Of a DNA stretch of 7,935 bases, positions 1 to 5,378 are shown piece after piece. The notes beneath the pieces were generated by a model. It was given only the letters and a program-made list of their open reading frames with translations, was not told the origin of the DNA and did not search any database. The position numbers and the translations under genes are program-made. Source of the stretch: Candidatus Thalassarchaeaceae archaeon (GTDB taxonomy: Archaea; Thermoplasmatota; Poseidoniia; Poseidoniales; Thalassarchaeaceae); contig JAQXFF010000229.1 in NCBI GenBank assembly GCA_029250425.1, positions 1 through 7,935 of the forward strand, in the 5' to 3' direction. Within the stretch, counting starts at the first letter, position 1. Each line of letters opens with the position of its first letter.

Positions 1-1764
1 CTGCTTTTTCTTCTCTAGTGCAGCCAAATGTAATGACTGGAAATGTTCAGAGAATGTGTGCCATTCCACTGGTGCAGAAGTGTTTCCGCCTTCAATTGCA
101 TCCAAATTTGTTTCCATTTCTGCCGTGAAACTAGTTCCGAATAAATGATCCGCGATTCCATGACTACTACGATCATAGTAGGGGGCCACATCAATCCAAA
201 GTGTTCGCCCTTCGGTTGATGGTTGAAGAGAACCATTTTCTTCAACTACATACTTTCGAGTCAACAATTTTGAAATTGTTGCTGCATATGTTGAGGGGCG
301 GCCAATGCCTTCTTTTTTCATCTGTTGAACAAGGGAATGCTGTTTGTAACGTGAAGGTGGTTTTGTTTCATCTTCTCGAAGGCAAGGATTCTCCGATTCA
401 TCGTCTACCTCATCTAAAGATAGAGATGTTCCAATACTGGTTTCAAATGATGGTGGAGATGTTGCGGGTTCCTTACGAATACCTTCGAATGCGGCCTCCC
501 ACCCTCGATGAACACGCCATGAGGCTGTGCCAGAGAAGTGACGGGCGAAGCCATCTGCTTCAGCTGTCATCGAAAATCTTTCATAACGACTTGAGTTCAT
601 TTGGCTGCCTGCAAACCGTGCCCAAATGAGGCGATAAAGTCGGGCTTGTTCTGCATTGAGACCATCTGGTGAACTGCTTTTGGGTTGTGTTGGCCGAATG
701 GCCTCGTGAGCATCTTGAACGGGGCCTGAGCCTGATTTGGCATCTTTGCCCAATGCACCTTCTCCAATATGGTCCTCACCCCACGTTTCGCGAATATGGG
801 CCTTGACATCTTCACGAGCACCTGCGTTTGTGCGAGTTGAATCAGTTCGCATGTATGTGATGTGACCTCCATTATACAATTCGCCTGCGATTTTCATTGT
901 TCGACTAGGATTCCAACTCATCTCGGAACCAGCTTTCATCAGAAGGGTGTCAGTTGTAAATGGTGGGTCAGGGTTGCGTTGGTACTGCCCAGGCTCCACA
1001 GCAGAAATGGTCAGGCCACTTGCTACCGCTGAGTAGGCATTATTTGCAAGGTCTCCATCATTGGTGCGCTCGGCATTGAATTTTCCTTTGTCATCAACCC
1101 AAGCATCAGCATCGCTCTTGTCATGGAATTTTGCATTCCATCGAAGGCCACCTGCTTCGGCATGAACGGCGAAATATGGTTGCGGGACAAAGGCCTCACG
1201 CTCAAGTTCCTTATCAACAATGAAACCGAGTGTAGGCGTCTGCACACGACCCATCGCTGGCAATGACCAAGAACGGCTGAATTTGGAAGCGCGGAAACCA
1301 ACTAGCCGATCCATGAATCGACGAACCATTGCTGCTTCGACCAAATTCTGGTTGACTTCGCCCTTCGCATCAATTGCTGCTTGTACGGCTGTTTTGGTAA
1401 TCTCATTGAAGGTGACGCGCCAGATATCATCAAACCCATTTTCAGTGAAAATTTGAACCAATTGCCAGGCGATGAACTCACCCTCTCGATCAGGGTCAGT
1501 CGCTATGTAAATATTCTCGACTTTCTTGTCTTTGGCTTTTTCCAATAGCTTCCCAATCGTGCGTTCTGCATTCTCAGTCCATTCCCACGGGGGTGAAGGT
1601 AATTTATCGGCAGTAGATGCCCACATTGCTTTCTTCCCATCTTTGGTTCGACTGTTTGGAAGATCCCTCACATGCCCATTGCATGCAGCAACAATCCACC
1701 CCTTGCCGAGATACTTCTGAATCGTCTTTGACTTGGCTCCTGATTCAACAATTAACAAATCCAT
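1..1764 (-). CDS. topA: DNA topoisomerase I, type IA, bacterial TopA type (3' end cut by window edge)
   Basis: Type IA topoisomerase, which relaxes negatively supercoiled DNA through a transient 5'-phosphotyrosine link. The open frame runs 588 codons without a stop to the left edge, so the C-terminus (where zinc-ribbon repeats often sit) is missing. Visible in order: the Toprim start LIVESGAKSKTI (residues 4-15, Glu7 and Lys13), the Toprim acidic triad in TDPDREGE (89-96; Asp90, Asp92, Glu94), MGRVQTPTL (171-179), the active-site segment GGHITYMRTDSTR (299-311) with Tyr304 as the nucleophile, QDAHEAIRPT (350-359) and EGIGRPSTYA (485-494). The ITYMRTDST and GIGRPSTYA forms look like bacterial TopA rather than archaeal topoisomerase III. 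An acidic linker lies around 449-466. ATG 1764 fits the family N-terminus; the in-frame stretch upstream is open but has no ATG, GTG or TTG. It lies 97 nt downstream of the unknown gene at 1862-2266 on the same strand. Confidence 0.97.
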   Translation of the reverse strand, partial: MDLLIVESGAKSKTIQKYLGKGWIVAACNGHVRDLPNSRTKDGKKAMWASTADKLPSPPWEWTENAERTIGKLLEKAKDKKVENIYIATDPDREGEFIAWQLVQIFTENGFDDIWRVTFNEITKTAVQAAIDAKGEVNQNLVEAAMVRRFMDRLVGFRASKFSRSWSLPAMGRVQTPTLGFIVDKELEREAFVPQPYFAVHAEAGGLRWNAKFHDKSDADAWVDDKGKFNAERTNDGDLANNAYSAVASGLTISAVEPGQYQRNPDPPFTTDTLLMKAGSEMSWNPSRTMKIAGELYNGGHITYMRTDSTRTNAGAREDVKAHIRETWGEDHIGEGALGKDAKSGSGPVQDAHEAIRPTQPKSSSPDGLNAEQARLYRLIWARFAGSQMNSSRYERFSMTAEADGFARHFSGTASWRVHRGWEAAFEGIRKEPATSPPSFETSIGTSLSLDEVDDESENPCLREDETKPPSRYKQHSLVQQMKKEGIGRPSTYAATISKLLTRKYVVEENGSLQPSTEGRTLWIDVAPYYDRSSHGIADHLFGTSFTAEMETNLDAIEGGNTSAPVEWHTFSEHFQSLHLAALEKKKQ

Positions 1765-1802
1765 AATATCCCCATCTGGACAAGGGCCGGCAATGAGCCC
1801 TC

Positions 1803-1808
1803 CATAAA
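1803..1808 (-). promoter_or_regulatory. possible TATA box for topA
   Basis: Read on the minus strand this is TTTATG, 39-44 nt before the topA ATG. An archaeal start site about 25 nt downstream would fall near 1780 and give a short leader. That leader contains a G-rich GGGGAT just before the ATG, which could weakly serve ribosome binding. The match to a TATA box is poor and topA may instead be read through from the gene upstream. Confidence 0.22.
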
Positions 1809-1842
1809 CGCTGCGACGAAATGCAGAGGCGGAGGATTCTAT

Positions 1843-1861
1843 GGGGTTACTACGTAACCCC
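1843..1861. repeat. perfect 8-bp inverted repeat in the topA 5' region
   Basis: GGGGTTAC (1843-1850) and GTAACCCC (1854-1861) are perfect inverted arms around a 3-nt centre TAC. The right arm directly abuts the stop codon of the minus-strand unknown gene (1862-1864), and the element lies 79 nt upstream of the topA ATG. No T-run follows on the minus strand, so it does not look like a classic terminator. It could be a protein-binding operator for topA or an RNA hairpin separating the two genes. Confidence 0.6.
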
Positions 1862-2266
1862 TCAGGTCACGCGTGCGCGCGCACGCGAAGCCGATTCATC
1901 CCAGACACCTTCTGAACCGGGGCCCCCACAACCTACACATCCAGGATATCCGGCCGACATCAAATCGTGAATCTGAATTATCCACAAGGACCACGTGTCA
2001 AGCAGTGAATCTGAATTCGTAGGAATCCAACAAATAGACAAAGATGGTTCAAGACCGCCAAATTGTGACAATCCCGCAACCTCAATTTGATTTCCTTTCC
2101 CGATGATGACGGATGGTTCACGGATTAATTTTGGTATACCATCACTAATGGCCAATCGCAATTGTTCAGCTTCAGTAAGCAAATACTCAGGAACGATTAG
2201 AGTTGTGTCTTCAGTTCGAAGGATTCGTCGTGCCGCTTCGGCAATACTAGGGGCCATCGCGTCCAT
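1862..2266 (-). CDS. hypothetical protein, 134 residues
   Basis: I do not recognise this protein. From ATG 2266 the frame encodes 134 residues ending in TGA at 1864-1862. The composition looks coding: a helical start (IAEAARRILRTED, 8-20), a mixed alpha/beta middle (IPKLIREPSVIIGKGNQIEV, 44-63), and a C-terminal YPGCVGCGGPG segment with a C-x2-C pair (Cys110, Cys113; a third Cys at 79). The last residues SRARARVT come from the GC palindrome. An in-frame TTG at 2308 would add 14 residues. The frame stays open to 2566, but beyond about 2320 it only mirrors pyrD. It runs divergently from pyrD with about 65 bp or less between the starts and shares its direction with topA. No TATA box is evident at the expected distance from either start, so the start, and to a lesser degree the gene itself, is uncertain. 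Confidence 0.55.
   Translation of the reverse strand: MDAMAPSIAEAARRILRTEDTTLIVPEYLLTEAEQLRLAISDGIPKLIREPSVIIGKGNQIEVAGLSQFGGLEPSLSICWIPTNSDSLLDTWSLWIIQIHDLMSAGYPGCVGCGGPGSEGVWDESASRARARVT
1868..1887. repeat. 18-bp perfect GC palindrome within alternating pyrimidine-purine tract
   Basis: Bases 1870-1887 are a perfect palindrome (CGCGTGCGCGCGCACGCG). Bases 1868-1887 alternate strictly pyrimidine-purine for 20 bp, which is the sequence type that most readily adopts left-handed Z-DNA under negative supercoiling. It encodes the SRARARV tail of the minus-strand unknown protein and lies just over 100 bp upstream of topA. It stands out sharply in a region of moderate GC content. Confidence 0.75.
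1967..2017. repeat. pair of 13-bp direct repeats
   Basis: GTGAATCTGAATT occurs exactly at 1967-1979 and 2005-2017, 38 bp apart start to start. Because 38 is not a multiple of three, the two copies are read in different frames by the minus-strand gene (as IQIH and NSDSL), so protein repetition does not explain them. They could be paired protein-binding sites or chance. Confidence 0.4.
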
Positions 2267-2331
2267 TGGCCTTGCGAAAGGACGGAACCCTTGAAGGATG
2301 TCGGCCAAGCCCGCTGGTCTGAATGGGACTG

Positions 2332-3435
2332 ATGTGGCGGGTATTCGCACGGCCGATGATGGCCATTTTACCACTGAGTTCTGAAACAATGCATTCGCTT
2401 GTGATGAAGCAAACTCGCTTCCGTTGCGCCTACATCCCCGGATATCGAAGATTGCTGAGAATGATGTTTGGGGCACCGTCTGTTCCCACCGACGCCTTTG
2501 GGATCCATTTCGACAATCCTGTTGGTCTCGCAGCTGGGATGGACAAAAAGGGTGAGAATATCCCAAATTGGGAAAATTTCGGGTTTGGCTGGATTGAGAT
2601 TGGAGGAATTACCCTTCATGCACAAGAGGGAAATCCGAAGCCACGAATGTTTCGTAGTACGAAACACGGCGCGCTCATCAATCGTATGGGATTCAACAAT
2701 CCTGGTTCCGAGGTTATGTCACAATCATTGGCAAAGCAAAAAGCGAAAAAATGGGCATCTGTCCCTGTTGGCATCAATCTTGGCAAGAGTAAAATTACGC
2801 CAAACGAGGAAGCGGAACAGGATTACTCGGGGACCATGGAGCGATTATGGGAATTCGCAGATTTGTTTGTTGTCAACGTCTCAAGCCCCAATACACCCAA
2901 CCTCCGTGAATTGCAAGCGGGCTCCGAATTGGATCGAATTCTCATCGAATGCAATGAAGTAAATTCACGAATGGCGCAAGCATCAGGCACGAACCCGAAG
3001 CCCATTCTTGTGAAGGTGTCTCCTGATTTGTCGGATGACCAATTGAGAACGGTTGCTGATTCTGCACTTGCGCAAGGTTGTGCAGGTATTGTTGCGACAA
3101 ATACGACTACGTCTCGACCGGCTGAAGATAAGGTGATGAATCAATCGGGTGGATTGTCGGGGCTACCTCTGCGATCTCGTTCCACTGAAGTCATCCATAT
3201 GTTGTATGCCCATACCAAAGGAGCATTGCCCATTGTAGGCGTCGGCGGTATTTCAGATGCCGAGAGTGCTTGGGAAAAGATTGGAGCAGGTGCAAGTATA
3301 TTGCAACTCTACAGTGCACTTATATTCGAAGGGCCAGGTGTTAACAAAGCCATCAACAAAGGTCTAAATCGAAAACTAAAGGCGAATGGGTACCAGAGTT
3401 TGACCGAAGCTGTTGGCCACGCACATCGGAGTTGA
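2332..3435 (+). CDS. pyrD: dihydroorotate dehydrogenase, class 2 (quinone-dependent)
   Basis: Oxidises dihydroorotate to orotate in pyrimidine synthesis, passing electrons through FMN to the membrane quinone pool. Its 367 residues resemble E. coli PyrD closely. In order (numbered from 2332): an N-terminal membrane-associating region typical of class 2 (MWRVFARPMMAILPLSSETM, 1-20), GLAAGMDKKGE (65-75), IEIGGIT (88-94), NRMGFNN (117-123), GINLGKSK (147-154), NVSSPNTP (182-189) with Ser185 in the place of the class 2 catalytic serine, LVKVSPD (226-232) with the FMN lysine Lys228, ATNTT (255-259), GGLSG (273-277), GVGGI (303-307) and QLYSALIF (325-332). ATG 2332 aligns best with the family N-terminus; ATG 2323 is in frame and would add three residues. 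The product ends in an extra 20-25 residue tail. The stop overlaps the ribosome binding site of ccmE, so the two are probably one transcript. Confidence 0.95.
   Translation: MWRVFARPMMAILPLSSETMHSLVMKQTRFRCAYIPGYRRLLRMMFGAPSVPTDAFGIHFDNPVGLAAGMDKKGENIPNWENFGFGWIEIGGITLHAQEGNPKPRMFRSTKHGALINRMGFNNPGSEVMSQSLAKQKAKKWASVPVGINLGKSKITPNEEAEQDYSGTMERLWEFADLFVVNVSSPNTPNLRELQAGSELDRILIECNEVNSRMAQASGTNPKPILVKVSPDLSDDQLRTVADSALAQGCAGIVATNTTTSRPAEDKVMNQSGGLSGLPLRSRSTEVIHMLYAHTKGALPIVGVGGISDAESAWEKIGAGASILQLYSALIFEGPGVNKAINKGLNRKLKANGYQSLTEAVGHAHRS
3428..3435 (+). promoter_or_regulatory. Shine-Dalgarno sequence deciding the ccmE start
   Basis: GGAGTTGA matches the full-length consensus GGAGGTGA at 7 of 8 positions and ends 4 nt before TTG 3440. 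It overlaps the last codons and stop of pyrD. It favours TTG 3440 over the in-frame TTG at 3413, which has no comparable site upstream. Confidence 0.65.
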
Positions 3436-3439
3436 GCAA

Positions 3440-3814
3440 TTGGAACGCAGGATACGAATTTTGGTCACTTTGGGGCTGATTGTGGCTCTGTTGGGTTTGA
3501 TGCTGATTAGCGTTGAACCGGAAGTTGATTTGTCAGTGGACCAATTGATGGAATCCCCCGACCAATATGAGGGGGAAACTTTGCGGTTACACGGAACTGT
3601 CCAAATTTTAGACATGGAAAATCACACTCTTATTCTAGCAGGTGAAACTTTCACCATTGAAATCGATTACAGTGGGACATCATTACCATCTGGCGCTGAT
3701 GAGGGAAAAACAATCTCTGTACGCGGGGAATTGACATCAAATGGAGAAGATTGGATTACACATGCCTATGAAATCAAAACAGGTTGTCCTTCCAAATATG
3801 AGGCTGAAGCCTGA
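3440..3814 (+). CDS. ccmE: cytochrome c maturation protein CcmE, cysteine (C-x-x-x-Y) variant
   Basis: CcmE is a membrane-anchored periplasm-facing heme chaperone that binds heme covalently and hands it to apocytochrome c. The 124 residues show a basic start (ERRIR), one membrane segment (about residues 6-24), and then a small beta-rich OB-fold: SPDQYEGETLRLHGTV (37-52), a strand that puts a CcmE-like IDYSGTSLPSGADEGKTISV at about 73-92, and the signature TGCPSKYE (114-121). The heme-binding His of classical CcmE is replaced by Cys116, with Tyr120 four residues on. This C-x-x-x-Y form is known from archaea and some bacteria such as Desulfovibrio, where it belongs to a variant System I lacking CcmH. 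The start is TTG with a strong ribosome binding site; TTG 3413 would add nine residues and overlap pyrD. No other ccm gene is in view, so the partners must lie elsewhere. Confidence 0.85.
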   Translation: MERRIRILVTLGLIVALLGLMLISVEPEVDLSVDQLMESPDQYEGETLRLHGTVQILDMENHTLILAGETFTIEIDYSGTSLPSGADEGKTISVRGELTSNGEDWITHAYEIKTGCPSKYEAEA

Positions 3815-3822
3815 CCGTTGGA

Positions 3823-3830
3823 TTGATATG
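3823..3830 (+). promoter_or_regulatory. possible TATA box for the SRP RNA gene
   Basis: TTGATATG is the most TATA-like segment between ccmE and the RNA gene. A start about 25 nt downstream would be near 3850, which agrees with the 5' end suggested by the terminal helix. The match is weak. Confidence 0.3.
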
Positions 3831-3849
3831 GACCCGCATTGGCCCTAAT

Positions 3850-4157
3850 GTTGGGCTAGGAGGGGGGTTGGCGTCCCCTGTACCGCAAATCGCAACATGG
3901 CGGTCCGAACGCCCGGGGGCGGCAAAACCGAGCATCGCACGACGCATCTGTGGACGTTGATGCCTCGCCTTCATGAGATCGTGGTTTTGGAGAACTGTAT
4001 TCGGAAGAAAATAGCAATTCAATTATCGGGGGATTAGGTCAGGCCAGGAATGGAGCAGCCCTACCCGAAGCCAATGATGCCGTGGAGAACCGGGGTGGAG
4101 GAGACGGGTGCATTATCTTGCGGTGAAACGGATGTCAACCCCGGGAATGCCCACCTT
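3850..4157 (+). ncRNA. ffs: signal recognition particle RNA (archaeal 7S type)
   Basis: SRP RNA scaffolds the particle that brings ribosomes making secreted and membrane proteins to the membrane. Pairings visible in order: a closing helix (GGGC 3853-3856 with GCCC 4149-4152); helix 3 (G-run 3862-3867 with CCCC 3875-3878); the conserved CCCTGTA-like joint; helix 4 (ACCGC 3882-3886 with GCGGT 3900-3904); helix 5 (CCCGGGG 3912-3918 with CCCCGGG 4139-4145, ACCG 3927-3930 with CGGT 4121-4124, GCAC 3937-3940 with GTGC 4108-4111); a GGAG at 3989-3992 in the helix 6 position, matching the GNAR loop read by SRP19; and helix 8 (GGTCAGG at 4037-4043, CCA 4044-4046, GGAA loop 4047-4050, TGG 4051-4053, AGCAG 4054-4058), the SRP54 site. 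The Alu domain plus helix 6 makes it archaeal. Length near 308 nt is usual. The exact ends are estimated. Confidence 0.92.
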
Positions 4158-4165
4158 ATTCTGTA

Positions 4166-4183
4166 ATTCATCTTCTGATGAAT
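4166..4183 (+). terminator. 7-bp hairpin between SRP RNA and the next gene
   Basis: ATTCATC (4166-4172) and GATGAAT (4177-4183) form a perfect stem with a TTCT loop. It lies 9 nt after the estimated 3' end of the SRP RNA and just before the TATA-like box of the next gene. There is no long T-run after it, although the sequence before it is T-rich (TTATTCTGTAATT), which can itself terminate archaeal transcripts. A role in ending or trimming SRP RNA, or as a protein site near the promoter, is equally possible. Confidence 0.4.
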
Positions 4184-4184
4184 C

Positions 4185-4190
4185 CAAATA
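4185..4190 (+). promoter_or_regulatory. probable TATA box of a leaderless promoter
   Basis: CAAATA begins 27 nt before ATG 4212, the spacing that puts transcription start at or next to the initiation codon. The same hexamer sits 28 nt before ATG 6513. This position also argues against the in-frame GTG at 4203, because that codon would fall upstream of the RNA start. Confidence 0.5.
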
Positions 4191-4211
4191 GAAAGATGTG
4201 CTGTGAAGACC

Positions 4212-5378
4212 ATGTCAGACCCAGTATACAGCCCAGATGGGCAATTCATGTGGACTGGAACAGAATGGATTCCCGCCCCACCTGCTGCTGAAGCAGAACC
4301 CGCAGCACCGAGTGAACAAGCACTCAGTATGCAGGACTCTGTGATTGGTGGCGATGTAGTTCACAATACGGTCATCAACAATGATCCTGCAGCAGTGACG
4401 ACTGCAGTGATTGCCGCACTACAGCAAATGGGCATGGTCAATCAGACACCGTCTGCACCCGTAGCACCCCCACCCACACCCGAGGTTGTGTTACCAGCTA
4501 CATTCAGTATAGGAGACCATGTCGAATATCACAGTCCAACCAACGCTCGCTGGCTGGACCGTTGCAAGGTCGAAGGTATCAACGATGATGGAACATATCG
4601 AATCGAAGTCCCCAAGAGCACGGTAGTGGAGACAAAACATGCTGTGGTCATCGGGTCAGCCCCAGGTACCATTCGACCTGCAAGGCCACCTTACAACGCC
4701 GGGGATCGCGTATTCGTCGATTGGAAGGGATACGGACATTACTATCCTGGCCGCATTGCAAGCGAACATGATGACCACACATTCATGATTCACTTTGACG
4801 ATGGAGATGTCGAGAACTATGTCGAATGGGGTCGGATTGAACCCATGCAGGAAGATTCTGTAGAAGTTCAGGAATATGTCGAGAACGTCATGAAAGAAGA
4901 ACAGGAACTGATTGAGGCGTTCCAAGTCTTCGATGCAGATGGGACTGGCACCATCAACGGTGTGTTGGCCGTGAAGAAATATTTCCAGATTCTCACGGAG
5001 ATCGGGAATGTCCCGATTTCTATAGAGGATGTATTGGAAGAATTCGCAGCACTTGGAATTGGAATGGATTCAGAAATTGACTATCGTGAGTTGGCCAAAT
5101 ACATGGTCAGTTCAGAAGCGGGAGTAGAGTCAGAACAACCCAAAGTCGAGGTTATTGTTCGAGACGCGGAAATTATTGATGGGCGTCTCAAGGGATATGC
5201 ATATGCTCATCCAAAACTGGGTGAAGGCCCCGTAAGCACCTCCAGCATTCTGGAAATTTTCTACGATGAAAGGGCTACAGCACGAGTGGAAACTCGAAAC
5301 ACAATGTATGTTGTTGGTCCCACAGGATGGGCAACACCACCTGCTGATCATCCATTCAACAACACTCAAACCGATTAA
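4212..5378 (+). CDS. modular protein with tandem Tudor/SH3-like barrels and an EF-hand pair
   Basis: Function unknown. 388 residues from ATG 4212, chosen because a TATA-like box lies 27 nt upstream; GTG 4203 would add three. No signal peptide or membrane segment, so probably cytoplasmic. Modules: an N-terminal SPDGQFMWTGTEWIP (7-21), reminiscent of the short Trp-rich motif that opens many actinobacterial and Marine Group II proteins; a Pro/Ala linker; SVIGGDVVHNTVINNDP (43-59), probably beta/oligomerising; a second Pro linker; an SH3-like barrel beginning FSIGDHVEYH (98-107); a second, clearer Tudor/Agenet-like barrel (about 161-211) with AGDRVFVDW, YYPGRI and FDDGDVENYVEWGRIEP; then EEQELIEAFQVFDADGTG, a calmodulin-like EF-hand with loop 241-252 (Asp241, Asp243, Thr245, Ile248, but Leu not Glu at loop position 12) and a degenerate partner loop at 282-293. 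A separate C-terminal domain (about 312-370, KGYAYAHPKLGEG and ARVETRNTMY) is unassigned. The stop overlaps the next start (TAATG). Confidence 0.88.
   Translation: MSDPVYSPDGQFMWTGTEWIPAPPAAEAEPAAPSEQALSMQDSVIGGDVVHNTVINNDPAAVTTAVIAALQQMGMVNQTPSAPVAPPPTPEVVLPATFSIGDHVEYHSPTNARWLDRCKVEGINDDGTYRIEVPKSTVVETKHAVVIGSAPGTIRPARPPYNAGDRVFVDWKGYGHYYPGRIASEHDDHTFMIHFDDGDVENYVEWGRIEPMQEDSVEVQEYVENVMKEEQELIEAFQVFDADGTGTINGVLAVKKYFQILTEIGNVPISIEDVLEEFAALGIGMDSEIDYRELAKYMVSSEAGVESEQPKVEVIVRDAEIIDGRLKGYAYAHPKLGEGPVSTSSILEIFYDERATARVETRNTMYVVGPTGWATPPADHPFNNTQTD

Noticed and set aside
201..629. Plus-strand open frame of 142 codons
   Set aside because: It is the mirror of topA; the minus strand carries an unbroken 588-codon frame with all type IA topoisomerase motifs.
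2103..2294. Plus-strand 63-codon open frame before pyrD
   Set aside because: It overlaps the better supported minus-strand gene, shows no motif and has no promoter or ribosome site.
2267..2566. Upstream extension of the minus-strand unknown gene to TTG 2566
   Set aside because: This stretch opposes the conserved N-terminal half of pyrD, whose sequence is certain; the extension has no recognisable character of its own.
3413..3439. Longer ccmE start at TTG 3413
   Set aside because: It lacks a ribosome site and overlaps pyrD, while TTG 3440 has a 7-of-8 Shine-Dalgarno match and puts basic residues right before the membrane segment.
3774..4249. Two minus-strand open frames of 82 and 62 codons
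   Set aside because: Both run across the SRP RNA gene or gene ends; the base composition there is set by RNA pairing, not coding.
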